DNA of 64,000 nt from Eublepharis macularius (lineage: Eukaryota > Chordata > Lepidosauria > Squamata > Eublepharidae). The notes beneath the pieces are model-generated. The model was not told the DNA's origin. It did not search any database and worked only from the letters and a program-made list of their open reading frames with translations. Positions 40,255 to 52,055 of this stretch are shown piece by piece. A program made the translations under genes and the position numbers. Every line of letters begins with the position of its first letter. Position 1 is the first letter of the stretch. The stretch lies in contig NC_072801.1 of assembly GCF_028583425.1 (NCBI RefSeq), positions 65,115,766 to 65,179,765 of the forward strand, written 5' to 3'.

Positions 40255-40330
40255 CTTTCGCTCCCCGCAAGAACAAAGAGGCCTTTCCGCTCCTGGTAGT
40301 ATGTAGTTGTTTGAGCCTTTCCCTTAAGGC
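40255..40330 (-). promoter_or_regulatory. Candidate 5' non-coding exon and promoter edge, gene B
   Basis: On the minus strand a GCGAAAG/GTAGGAG donor ends an untranslated exon at 40255, matching 61585 in copy A. GAAA-type IRF-like sequence (ggaaacgaaac, 40351-40361) lies just upstream, but sequence beyond 40366 has been replaced by a truncated MITE. Confidence 0.4.
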
Positions 40331-40366
40331 CAGAAGCTGCAGAGAGATCAGGAAACGAAACTTAAA

Positions 40367-40443
40367 GGGCCAAGCTAGAAGTGACGAATTACACTTGAAT
40401 GGCAAGTTGTTCACTTGCCATTCACTTGTGCTCCACTCGATTG
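40367..40443. mobile_element. Truncated Harbinger-like MITE in the gene B promoter
   Basis: Starts gggccaagctagaagtgacg like the element at 32011-32128 but lacks its right end. To its right the sequence rejoins copy A homology at about 61987, so about 275 bp present upstream of gene A are absent here. Confidence 0.6.
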
Positions 40444-41216
40444 CAGGATAACATTTTCCTGGGAGTAAACTTCCCTGAACAGCAGGGACTTAATACTGTG
40501 TGAATCAGTTTAGGATTACTCCCATGGGAACTGCATTCATACAAAGCAGATGTGGATGGAGTCAGCAGCGCCTGCCTGGATGGGGGACGTGTACTGAGCA
40601 GGGACCCAGGCGAGGCCCCTTCCGACTTGAAAACACCCTCTGGGTGGGATCCAACCCACTTTTTGATGACAAAAGGGGGGAAGGGTCCCCTTGGACCGTG
40701 CTGAAAGGCTGTTGTGGGGATGAGAGGACCTGAATGGGCAAAATCCACGTGGGATGCTGTGTGTAATAAGGGGGTTCTTGTGCCACGGCCCTCTTCACCT
40801 CAAAGGACAGGAACAGAAGGCTGAAAGGCATCTTGAGGACTTTTAAAGATGTGGTGATACATTTGCCCCATCCCCAAGAAACAAAACTGGGCAGCAGTTC
40901 CTGAAATGAGTTTCTTTGGAGGAGAGAGCTGTAGAGATTTGGGGCACTTTTGTTCTCTGTGCAAAAGGTGCGCCCTCGAGGCACACACCTTGTAGTCCAC
41001 TCCAGATGTTAAGGGGGATCCTGAACCTCAAGGTAGTCTGTCCCAAACTGAAACCTGTGTGCACTCTCTCTCTCACACACACACACGCAGATACACCTGG
41101 CAAGGGTCATGTCCAACCTCTGATGGGTATTTTAACAGAGCTATCAAAAGGCCATAGTGCCTACTGAGGAAACTTCTGCCACCTATTCCATGCCATTATT
41201 ATTATTATGTATTTAT

Positions 41217-41465
41217 AGTCATCCTTTCTCACTGAGATCCAGGGTGGATTACACAGTGGAAGTGATACACAATATAACTAACAGATAGGACATTCACTGA
41301 GCAAAGTACAATAATGAACAGTTAGGACATTCAGTGAAACAGATACAATAGGGTATGTTAGCAAAAATTTGTAAGTGTGGGAGTGAAGAAGGGGTTTGAA
41401 TTCCTCATATAAACTCAAAATCAGCACCCATGCATTTGACTGCAGATCCCAAGTAATAAGTTCGA
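41217..41465 (-). repeat. Dispersed repeat with microsatellite tail, copy 2
   Basis: Same family as 1071-1215. It is preceded by an (ATT)n run at 41196-41210 and is part of the duplicated block. Confidence 0.6.
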
Positions 41466-41489
41466 GCAGTATATATTGTATTGGGGAGG

Positions 41490-41692
41490 AGAGTGCCCTC
41501 AAGTCATAGCTGGCTTATGGCAACCCCTGGTGGGGTTTTTCATGGCAAAAGACTAACAGAGGTGGTTTGCCAGTGCCTGCCTTTGCAGCCCTGGTCTTTG
41601 TTGGAGGTTTCCCATCCAATTACTAACCAAGGCCAACCTGCTTAGCTTCTCATGAGATCAGGCTCACCTGGGCTATCCAGGTCAGGGCACAT
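41490..41692 (-). repeat. 5S rRNA-derived SINE
   Basis: Reverse orientation, with gtgccctcaagtcatagctg and cctgcttagcttctcatgag visible. Confidence 0.7.
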
Positions 41693-41904
41693 GTTGTATT
41701 ACGGAGTTCAAAATATTACAAATGGTGGCCATTCTCAGTGTAGCTGTCCTGGGCACCTCCTGGCTCACCTGGAGCATTGGCTCCCTAAGTAGGCAGGGTA
41801 GAGGGCAACACTTGCACCCCAGAAATCACACTAACCTTCTCTAACAGTTCAGTGACAGCCCTTTATTTGGGCACTGACATACACCGCACAGTTGTTTGAT
41901 ATGG

Positions 41905-42128
41905 TGAATGTGGTAGAATGTGCCTTCAAGTCATAGGTGATTTATGGTGACCCCTGGTGGGGTTTTCAAGGCAAGAGACTGACGGAGGTGGTTTGCCGTT
42001 GCCTGCCTCTGCAACCCTTTTCTTTGGAAGTCTCCCATCTGAGTACTACCCAAAACCAACCCTACTTAACATCCAAAATCTGATGAGATTAGGCTTGCCT
42101 GGGCTATCCAGGTCACGGCATGCAAGGC
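41905..42128 (-). repeat. 5S rRNA-derived SINE
   Basis: Reverse orientation, with gtgccttcaagtcataggtg and ctgatgagattaggcttgcc visible. Confidence 0.7.
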
Positions 42129-42864
42129 GAGTAAAAGACTATTTTTGAGATCATGCAGAAGGATAAATAAAACAATAAAAGCTAAAGAACTTAATGCTTA
42201 ACATACCTGGCAAAGTTTTTTGGCAGCCTAAGTATGATGATAGGATAATGCAGCTTCTGGCTTCACAGATTCCACACCTCAAAGCCTGGTTGCAAGACAA
42301 AGCAGCCAGTGGACAGGAATCCAGACTGGACCCCTGACTCAAGACAAAGGCATAACTGAACTTCTCCCATTCATCCCAAATTGCCAGGTAGTGTGGGGGG
42401 ATTTCATGGACCAATCAGGGCCTTTGCAGTGACGTGGGAGGAAGACACTCTGCAGTTATGTCCACCTGCATCGCTCTGTGCACGTACCAGTGTCTCTTAA
42501 GATCCAAAATTGGTCTTAGATAAGCTAATGGGATGGAATGCTTCGGCCTTGGCTCTCTGGACTCCCACTTGCACCTGGGCTGGGAGCAAGTCTCCTCTGG
42601 AAATTCCCTCTCTTTAGCAATGCTTATCCATTAACCATTTCATCTCTAGCCAAGGTATGCAGGCCTGAAAGCACACTTTTCACTACATTTAATCAGTCTT
42701 AATTAATTGGTTAATCAAAATCTCAGTCAGGAAAATCGAATTTAGCTCTCTGGTCCACACATAAACAGGAACTGAAGGGATGTCAAAACCCCTTTGTAAC
42801 CTCTCCAAAGATTGACTGGTCATACATAATCTTGTTACTGGACTTGCTCTGAAACATATTGTTA

Positions 42865-43125
42865 GCAATACTGTTAATAACATTTAACTTATATACCACC
42901 CTTCAGGACAATTTAACAGCTTCTCAGAATGGTTTACAAAGTGTGTTGTTATTATCCTCACAACAATAACCCTGTGAGGTGGGTGGAACTGAGAGAGCTC
43001 TGGAAGAGCTGTGACTGACTCAAGGTCACCCAGCGGGCTTCAAGCAGAGAAATGGGGAAATCAAAACCTGGCTCTCCATATTAGAGTCCTGCTGCTCTTA
43101 ACCATGACACTAAACTGGCTCTCAG
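42865..43125 (-). repeat. tRNA-derived SINE (first family)
   Basis: Reverse orientation, from cttatataccacccttcagg to the tRNA-like head at about 43110 (ctcttaaccatgacac). Confidence 0.7.
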
Positions 43126-45629
43126 ATGTTTGATCAGGAAGGGCCAATTCTCAAACATAAAAGCTGGTGATAAGCATGCACTCCAGAATTGCAGATTCAT
43201 CAGGTTGGCTACTGGTTTTGTAAGGTGCCTTACCATTTTTCTTTTGTAATTCCCTCAGTCCAACTAGGAATTTGTTTCCAATGTAGCCTATTAGAAGAGA
43301 CACTCTCAAGTTGTCGGTGACAGGCAAGTACACGAGGACAGACATATTGGTGTCATGAAGACTATCTAATTTGCCCAATTGGATCTATTGGGGCTACATT
43401 TCCTTTTCAAAGCTCCCATTTGCAGGCTGAAAACTAGGAAGATACAAAGCATAAATGCATGTTTCCAGGTCCACTGCAAAATGCAGAATCCCAAGAACTG
43501 CCAACTGACAACTAATGCAATTTTATCCCGCTGCACAATGGCCAAAAATGTGTAAATCAAGTCAGAGTAAAAAGATTTGTATAACACCATCTCCAAAGGA
43601 AATAAAATTGTTTCTAAAAGTTGTATCCCCCACTTTTGCTTTAGGTTTTATATGAAAATGTTCTGGCCAAGACCTGCATAGACAAGCAATGAGCTATGGT
43701 GCATATTAAACAGAAATGGCATTCCACTGCTTTCTTAGTACTCTTTTTAAGGAAACACACTTCTGCTTGATACCCCCTTCTGTGATCAGTCCAGGTGTGC
43801 ATGAATATGCCATACCTGCTAACTCTCTAGTGGTAAGTAGAAGCAATACCTCGATGAGAGCTGCTAGATGGTGCAGCAAAACCATTTCAGATTATTGATC
43901 ATCAAGGCACATATGACAGACAATTTCCAGCATGGCATCTGATGGAGTATAGTAGCCAGCCAGCTCCACAATCTGAAACACTCTGCCCAGACAGAATCTA
44001 GCCTATACACAGCCCTTTTCTGCCCACAAATTTCTCAAAGCCTTTGACTTTTGCAGTGCTTTTAGCTGTTGATTCGTTTTATGATGTTTGCATTGTTTAT
44101 TCTCTTGCTATTTATTTATAGTGCTGTTTTACTTTGTTTTCATACTATTGATTATAAGCTACGTTGTGTTGAGAGGACAAAGGCTGGATATAAATTATCA
44201 GGGGAGAAAACAGAGCCACAAAAGAGTTCTGTGTGTTCTATTACCGTCTCTCCTAGCATCACCCCACCCAGTATCAAGTCAACAACATTTACGTGATTTT
44301 GGAATCTTGAGCTTTATTTGGAATTGTCACAGCATAACAAGTGAATCTGTCTTCTAACTACTTTCCTCCAAAGAATGGTAGAAAGAGCGAAAACCCTCAT
44401 CCTCTTCCTTGCAATTAAAAAAACGAGGTAATGAATGACAACACAAAGACTGAATTGTGAAAGGCTGGATATAAAATATGTCACCATGTAGGGAAGAGGG
44501 TGAAGGTACCTCTTTGGTGTTGTGGCAGTCTTTTCCCTCTCAAGCTGAGGGTATTTTAGGGCTGTGAGCAACACGAACAGTCTTTCCCTGCTAAAGTCTG
44601 TTGTATAAATTTTGGTTCCACAGTCAGGATGCTATGGAAGAAGTCCTCACCAGAGAATTATGTAGTAGTAACAGGGAAATTTCTGGCACCACATGCTCAG
44701 TATCAGTTTTATCTTTTTTTCAGTTCAAAAAGAGCCCAAGAGGAACAAACGAGGTGAGGACTTGCAACAATACAAGCGTTCCCGCACCCAGTCTTTGTAT
44801 CCATCAGCAGAGAGGACGATGGCTTAGGCCAAGCGAGGGCCTGGATGAATCTGGCAGTGTATAGAGGGGTCACAAAAACTGACTTTGGTCTGTTCCAGTC
44901 CCATTTTGTGGCTTTGAATAAACCCACTTAAGGGGGTGGGAATAATAGATTTGTCCCCAGGCTCTCTTAATAACCTGGATTGTGAAGCATGGAGCACACC
45001 CAAGGAGAAGGCTGGACTAACCAACAAGTGATGATACCCCCTCAGGAATCACAAAGAAAGAAGTGTGTCCATACAACTCCATCTTGAAATACTTATTTGT
45101 ATTTTTCATGCATCCTGAAGACAAAATCCTGGATTTCTCTTCCAGATCCTTAAGAGTCAAATCTATAATTGATTTGTGTCCATCAAGCCCAGAGGCCTCA
45201 CTGAATATCATCTGCATATTTATTATTCATTTATATCCTATGCATTTATTATAAATATACCTAAGTGAAGCTGCCTTATCTGGGAATGATGTGTTTACAT
45301 CCTCATTTTTATGTGAGCTGGTGGGCACTGGATTATTAAGTTGCATACTTAGTGGGCAGGAAGGGATTTTTAAGCTGTTTGCCCACGTTCCTCTTTTGTA
45401 CTACTCTATCATATCCTGGCATTAGTAGCACAGTAAAACCTCCACAGCCTCTTTCTGGTTGTCCAGTGCACCACCACTGCTCTTAAGATTGTTACTTGGT
45501 CTCCATCTTTGAAACTGACAAACAACTAACAACCCACTACATAACTCTACTGAGACGGAGAAGAAAAGGCCCTTTGACACGGCTACTAATATTGTTCCCT
45601 GCAAACCCCATGATCTCTGGGATCAAGGG

Positions 45630-46076
45630 CAGGGCTCATTTCAAGGGGGAACGCACAGGAATGCAGTTCCGGCAGTTCTCCAAAGAGGTCACATGTCAGG
45701 TGGCCCCGTCCACCCGACTTTCGGTCATTTTGGGCCCATTTCGGCCTGGATTGGAGTTGAAACGGCCTGGATTGGGCCTCTGACGGGTGGTGGATCACTC
45801 TCCTGCTCAGCAGCAGCCTGATCCTGACCATTTTGGATCCCTTTTCAGCCATTTTCAGCCCCTTTTTGCCATTTTGGGCCCAATTTCGCCCCTGAATGGC
45901 CAGGATTGGGTCCAAAACAGCCAGAATAGGTGATGTCAGGGGGTGTGGCATATGCAAATCAGTTATACTAATTACACACTTCCGGTGGTGGCAAGAGGTA
46001 TGGCATATGCTAATGAATTATGCTAATGAGTTATGGTAATGAATTCCTCCAGCTCTTTTTCTACGAAATGACCCTG
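45630..46076. mobile_element. hAT-like non-autonomous element
   Basis: The ends cagggctcatttc and gaaatgaccctg are imperfect inverted repeats of the CAGGG type. The interior is rich in gcccatttcggcctggatt-like and ccattttcagcccc-like runs. No target duplication survives. Confidence 0.55.
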
Positions 46077-46389
46077 GGGAAATGACAACTCAATCAGATG
46101 CAGCCTGAAATCACTTTAAATTGTTTCATCTGCAGTATACGATGCCATTGACCCTCAACAGTCTTATCCTTACTGCCTCCACAACAGGTGACTGAGGCAA
46201 GACACTGGAAGTTATTTGTGCCTCCCTACTCCAAGTATCCAGAGATAAATAAGTTTAGTGCCACTGGATTTTTTCGTCTTTTGAAAAGCAGAGCTAATTT
46301 TTAATACCCCCCCCCATTAACTTTCTTCATTGTAAACCATTACAAACATTTCAATGCAATTGTATCTGGTGCATCCTCCAATGATAATT

Positions 46390-46395
46390 TTTATT
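46390..46395 (-). terminator. Candidate poly(A) signal, gene A
   Basis: AATAAA on the minus strand about 950 nt past the stop codon, in the position matching 20443-20448 of gene B. Confidence 0.45.
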
Positions 46396-47343
46396 TTCTT
46401 TTTTAGAAAAACAAAAATTGTTGCAACATATGAAGACTTATAAAAAAAACCCTTAATACATGCAACCATTGGTAACATCTGACATTTACGAACGATTTTT
46501 TCCCATGTGGTTTTCATGTAGTAGTTAGAAAGTTATTGTCATGATTCACAAGTATAAGAAAGGTTACAGTCCAACTAACTCTACTAGGAAATGCATGAAC
46601 TTGCCGAAGAGTGAATTGTGGCTGTCACTATGAAAGGGTGAATTGTGGCTTTTTCAAACTCCAAGCAGCTTGTTAACACAGTGCAATTGCTGTTCAGGAA
46701 AACTTAACTCCTGTGCACAAATTTCAGGAGAAAGGTCAGAGAAGAGGAAAAGAGAAAAAAGATAATGGAGGGAGAGATAAAATTTCACGTGAAGTGGAGT
46801 GGTATAAGTCATCAGTTCTGCTGAAAACATTTCCCAGGTAGTGGCTCAGAAGTTGGCTTCTTGTCTAAGACTGAACAAAACTTTTTATGCACACCAAGAA
46901 TATCTTAAGACTAGGTGATACTCAAGGGGATCCATCTAGGAAGTGTTTTTCTATGTTGTCCAAGAAAAGGCTACAGGATTTCGCAGGATGCCTCATCTTT
47001 TCCTTCGAGGGGGGAAGCCCATGCAAAACCAGCTGTTGGTGGGGAGGAGCTTTGCTTCCCATTACCAATCTTCACAGGAGTACATAGTTCAAGAGAACAG
47101 GTAGAAAGTATTTGACCGCTGACTGCTACCACGGATTTGGTGTAAGACATTTTTGATTTGTCACTTGAAAAAAAAAAGTCTTGTTTTGCTAAGCGAGATG
47201 TGTAACCTTGGTGTAATGCGTGCAATCGCTGGCCATTAGCAGAAGATAGAACACGATATTCACAGAGAAATTACAGAATCTTAATGCAAACCTTTCGTGA
47301 AACAATGTCCACTATAAGCCAAACTCTTTAAAGAGAGCGGTGC

Positions 47344-50300
47344 TTACTTCATGTTATAGGTTTCTTTTAAAGCCTCCAGTGCTTGTTTCTCGGTAATATT
47401 TTTCCAGTCTTCTGGCAGATCTGCTGTCTTAGCATTGTAGTGATGTGCAAAATCATGATTGAACTCTTTAAAAACAAACTTCCAGTAGTCAGAAGCATGG
47501 ATACTGGGGTCTGGTTGGATGCACCAATCTGGATAATAGGCCCGGTAATCTTTGTATGGATGCCATTCCCAGCCTGTGTCTAGAGTTTTGAATTGCCATT
47601 GGGAAGCCACGTACGTGGAGCACAGACCATACATTAGCTTTTGTGAGTCTATTTCTCTGTATCTTCCCAGCCCTTGAGGCCGGTGGACAGATGCAAAATG
47701 TTCCTTGTGAGCACCCCCTCCAGCCTCACAGGGCACTTTGCAGAAGGGGCACTGCTTCCCACAGCCAAACACCCGCTTGAAGAGCTCATCCTGGGGCTTC
47801 ACTGGCAGTTTGGAGAATTTGGATTCAAGATCCAGGGCATCAAATTCAGATACTATTTGTTTTTCCATATCTGGAAGAAAATTTTCCACATAAGCAGCAA
47901 ATTGGCTAGGATTAGACATGTTCTTGAATTGTATGCCTACCAGGCTGTCCTTAGAAATAACCAGCTCCTTCTGCATTTCTTTACAAAACATTTCCAAAAA
48001 TTCTGGTATCTTTTCAACACCTTTATGCACCAGGTTCTTCAGCATTTCCCTGATTTTCTTTACTATTGCAGAGAGAATTTCATTCTCCAAATTCTCCAAA
48101 TTTCCTTTTTTTCTATAGCGCTCTAATATTTGTCTCCAAATCCAGCTCTTGACAAACTTCTCATAGGCTGTTATATATTTCAGATAGTTGTTGACATTTC
48201 TCTTTTCCAACAGCTCCTTCAGGACTGTAAACTGGAAGAAGCTCCGACTGGCACATTCAATGGACTGTGTGCCAAGGAGAAGGTCATCCACTATTTCTAT
48301 CCCAAGTCTTCGGTTGACATAATCCACCAGAGCAGGGTGGAGGCACTGGTCACAGAAATTCTTAGCTCGGTTTTGATGGGCATCTTTTTCCAGATAAAGA
48401 TCTGTGAAAGTGGAGAAATACTGAGGTTTCAGTTTCTCTAGGCGTACCCGGGGATCATTTTCCTTAACGAAATCTTCGTGCATCTTCTGAAAGGAATGAG
48501 CCGCTTCTCCCAAAATATGAAGCTTTAGGTCCACTTCAAAGGAAGGTGTTGTTTGAAGTTTTGTAAACTCACGAAGCTGAAGCTTTTCATTGATCAAATG
48601 TAGAAGTTCAACACAATAGTTTTCATCGTAATCTCCTCTGGAACTGGCCTTTTCATTAATGTACTGCATGCAACTGGACTTCAATGCCTTAGCAAATTCT
48701 TCAGCTTTACACAAATGCTCCTGATCAGAAAACATGCTCTTCACACGGCGCCAGAACGATGGATTTATATATTCTGATTTCATCTCAAAAGTGTTCATCC
48801 TGTAGTTTAACCAGTTTGTTGCTTCTTGTACTTTTAGGTTGACTGAACTTCCACGATGAGACAAGTCCTTCCTCAAATACCTTTCAACATCTACATATAT
48901 TTGCCGATTTTCTAAAGGAACAGGTGATATTTCTGACAATGTTTTCGTCCACATTCTTTCAAATTCTCTTTCTAACATGTAATGTTCTAACCTATGCTCT
49001 TCTTTCCTGCATTCCTCAAGAAGCCTGTCAACCTTTCCTTCAATTACTTTCAAGTATTCAGTTTGAAGACTGTCAATCTTTTGACCACCTTTTTTAATGT
49101 GAATGGCATCTTTACATTTGTTGTAAGAATAACTTTCAAGCTCACTCTTCAGGCTTTTGGTGCTCCTGACAAAGTCTTCTCTGTACCTTTCCACCAAATG
49201 CAGATTTGATGCTCCACTTTCAAAGTAACTGTTCAAACTCTCCAAAATCTGTTGCTCTCCAGACAAAAGTTTCTCTTGAAGCTCAAGCTGCCAGTTCCAG
49301 CAGTCAAGTTCATCAGGTGAGGCATTCTGTATCAACGTTTCCTGCTCGGATACCCACAGGTGCATCTCTCTGCGGAAGCCCCAGTCCCATTCAGAGTATT
49401 TGGTAGATAGCTGGTTGTAAGCTTCTGCTATGAGGCTGTTTCGGAAGCTGAAGATGAAGTTCTCGTGTTTCACGGCATTCCACAGGCTCTTGAGCCACTC
49501 AATAAACTGAGGGATGTCTTTGGGACTCCTTTTCCCTGAACGTTCCCTTAAGAATTCAAACAGATACTTCTTTAACTCAAAGACCTTTTCACTGTAGCCC
49601 CTGTTGACCGAAGCCATAGGTGGGACTCCATGCCACAGGCCTGGGATGTACCAGTTGTGTATTTCTGGGTCATAATCCATGATGTCTGAAAACTTGATGT
49701 CTTTGTCGAGTTTTTCCATTTTTGCTGCAGCCTGGGTCATTTCATTGAGTTGTTCCACGAGATGTTTCCTGTCCCTCATATTTTGGTCATGCGCAGAAAC
49801 GTCACTGACGTTCTGATGGACAAATTGGCAGTTGGGTTTGTGCCCAATTCTCTCCATCCTGAGGAAGGCATGGGTCACAATTTGCAGGATGTCCTTCATT
49901 TCAGTGGCATTCTCCATGGCCATGTTCACTATTGTTATGTCGCTCAGCCCAATCACCAGAGTGGCTAATTCGTTGTCGTGTTGATAGCTGTCTTCCAGCT
50001 TGGCCAGTTCAGGAGCTTTCAAGCCTTCTGTGTCTATCACTAGAATGAAATCACAGCCCAGCTCATGAATCAAATTCTCCCTGACCTTAAGAAGGGTCAT
50101 GAAGGCACCGCGTGTACATCGGCCGCTGCTCACAGCAAACTGCAAGCCAAACATAGTGTTGAGAAGGGTGGACTTTCCAGTGCTTTGCACTCCCAGCACA
50201 GTTATCACAAACATTTTGGATTGACTTCTCAGCTTGCTGTTCAGTAGAGTCAGAACATCAGTTATCCACTGCAGAGGAATGTTTGAGACATCTCCATCGA

Positions 50301-52055
50301 TCAGCTCTAGAGGAAATCCTTCTAGCATCAAATCGGCTGCAATGCTTGGGAAATCAACAAACTGCCTTCGGGTTTTAGATAATTTGCCTTCTTCCACCTC
50401 ATAACATTCCGCCTCATAAAACTGACCCAGTTCTCTCATGAAATGCTCAATGCCCAAGGAGGAAGAAGAAATCAGATGGTCTACCTCGGCAACCTTCTGA
50501 CTATCATCTCCTGAACTCCGGCATTTCTCTTTGTACTCATCCCGTAGCTTAGAAAGATTCACCCTAGCAATGCAATCCAGGTTAAACTTCATCCATTTTA
50601 AGAAGTAATGCTTTTTTGCTGACTGTGAATGGTCAATGCCGTGGATGAAATTGATCAAACCAGTACTGAGGTCACACTCATTTTGCTGTTGACGCAGAGC
50701 CATCAATTTGCCTACCAGTTCAGATCTATACTTTTCGGAAGGCACATCTCCTTGTCTTTCCATTCTGCACAATTCTTTCTCCACTTTTGCTAGGTTTTTC
50801 AAGAGATCGCATTGGAGTTTCAGCATGTCTTTCTTGTACATGGCTACATCTCTGACATCTTCTCTTATTTCTAAAGCACATCTATGTGTATCCTGACATT
50901 CTTGGCTATCCTCATCTACCTGGATTGAAAGCTCACGAGCCACTGCAGCCATATTATCAATACTTAACCTCTTGGGATGAGCACTGACAATTCTTCCAAC
51001 AGTAGATCGTAGCTGTTCTACAAATTCTGCTGTATTAGTCCTGGCAGCTTTTTCTAGGATATGTGAATTGTTGAATTTAAGCACTGGAGCCAAGTCATTT
51101 AAATAATCCCAAGTTTTACCAAAGTTTTCACCACATTCCAAAATGAAGTAGTACTCAGTTGACGATTCCTTCAGTGATAACAAGAACTTATATTCTTTTT
51201 CATTAATACAGTCTGCAGATATAAATATAGCTGAGGAAATCTCTGATAAAAAGTTAAACTGCGCATGGTGTGACTCAAGGTCTCCATGGAGATTTGCAAA
51301 TGCTACTGGTTCTGGAAAGAGATCTGAACTCTTCTGCCCTCCTGGGAAATACCAGGCTATTTCTACAAGCCCATCAGCGATTCCTCGAAAGATGTTCCCA
51401 CCCTCTATGTCTCGGTGTACAAAGAAATCGTGGTGCTGTTGGGAGAGGCTCAGAAACTCATTCAAGAGTTTGGACTTGGAGAAACTCAGACTCCCCATCC
51501 GCACAAAGGAGATGGTCGGCATGGATGTGAGCACCAGGCTCTCCTCTTTAAAGCCCCTGCTGTCCGCCAAGGAATGGGGCCGCCATTTTTTCACAATGTC
51601 TCTCATGGCCCAGAGCATCAAGGTGCACTGGGAAGTCTCTAAAGGAGGCAGAAGTAAAGGCAAGGCAAACTGGCACATGGACATTTTGAAAAGGATCTCC
51701 TGCTGGAGGAAACGATCCGAACAAAGCAGAACAGCACAAAGCACATCAAGGGGGTTCACAGAAATGCTTTCGTCCATCTTGATACTGGGAAAGATAATCT
51801 CATCAATCCTCTTGTTCTCCTCCTTTTCTCTCTGATCATCCGATGTCCCTTTCTCCAGTCTGGTGCTCCTGGCTGTCACATTCAAAGCCAAGATCTTCCT
51901 CAGAAAATTCCATGGCAAGTCTTCCATTGTACGGGGAGTACATTCCTCGAGACTCTCAGAACTGATTTCCAGGACTTCTTTCTGGGAGAATTTCTTGCTT
52001 TGATTCTTCTGCAATTTTAACTTGGTTAGAATATCTTTAAGTGCTCCTCTTCTAT
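47344..52055 (-). CDS. GVIN1-like: Gene A terminal giant exon: VLIG-type GTPase domain
   Basis: 4712 bp, 1570 codons including the TAA at 47346-47344, no internal stop. Acceptor CTCCTCCTACAG, entered in phase 1 (reads ...DRRGALKDILTKLKLQKN). The open frame extends 97 bp further upstream to an ATG at 52152, but the acceptor and the matching acceptor of gene B argue against that start for the spliced mRNA. P-loop at 50193-50170; RCTRGAFM, VIDTEGLKAPE and HQNVSD follow. The C-terminal CGKQCPFCKVPCEAGGGAHK region lies near 47770-47700. It aligns with gene B from end to end. Confidence 0.92.

Larger units (their letters stand above)
20346..41465. repeat. Tandem segmental duplication, unit B
   Basis: Aligns in the same orientation with 46310-62945. 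Shared landmarks are the 3' flank (ctttcttcattgtaaacc), the giant GTPase exon, three upstream coding exons, the CARD exon, the 5' non-coding exon and its upstream flank (acaaagcagatgtggatgg). Coding exons are very similar; introns differ by insertions, deletions and repeat load, so the duplication is not recent. The outer limits are approximate because they fall in repeats. Confidence 0.85.
42130..46309. other. Spacer between the two duplicated units
   Basis: No gene is supported. It holds a SINE (42865-43125) and a hAT-like element (45630-46076). The rest is AT-rich DNA with short open frames of no family resemblance. Confidence 0.5.
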
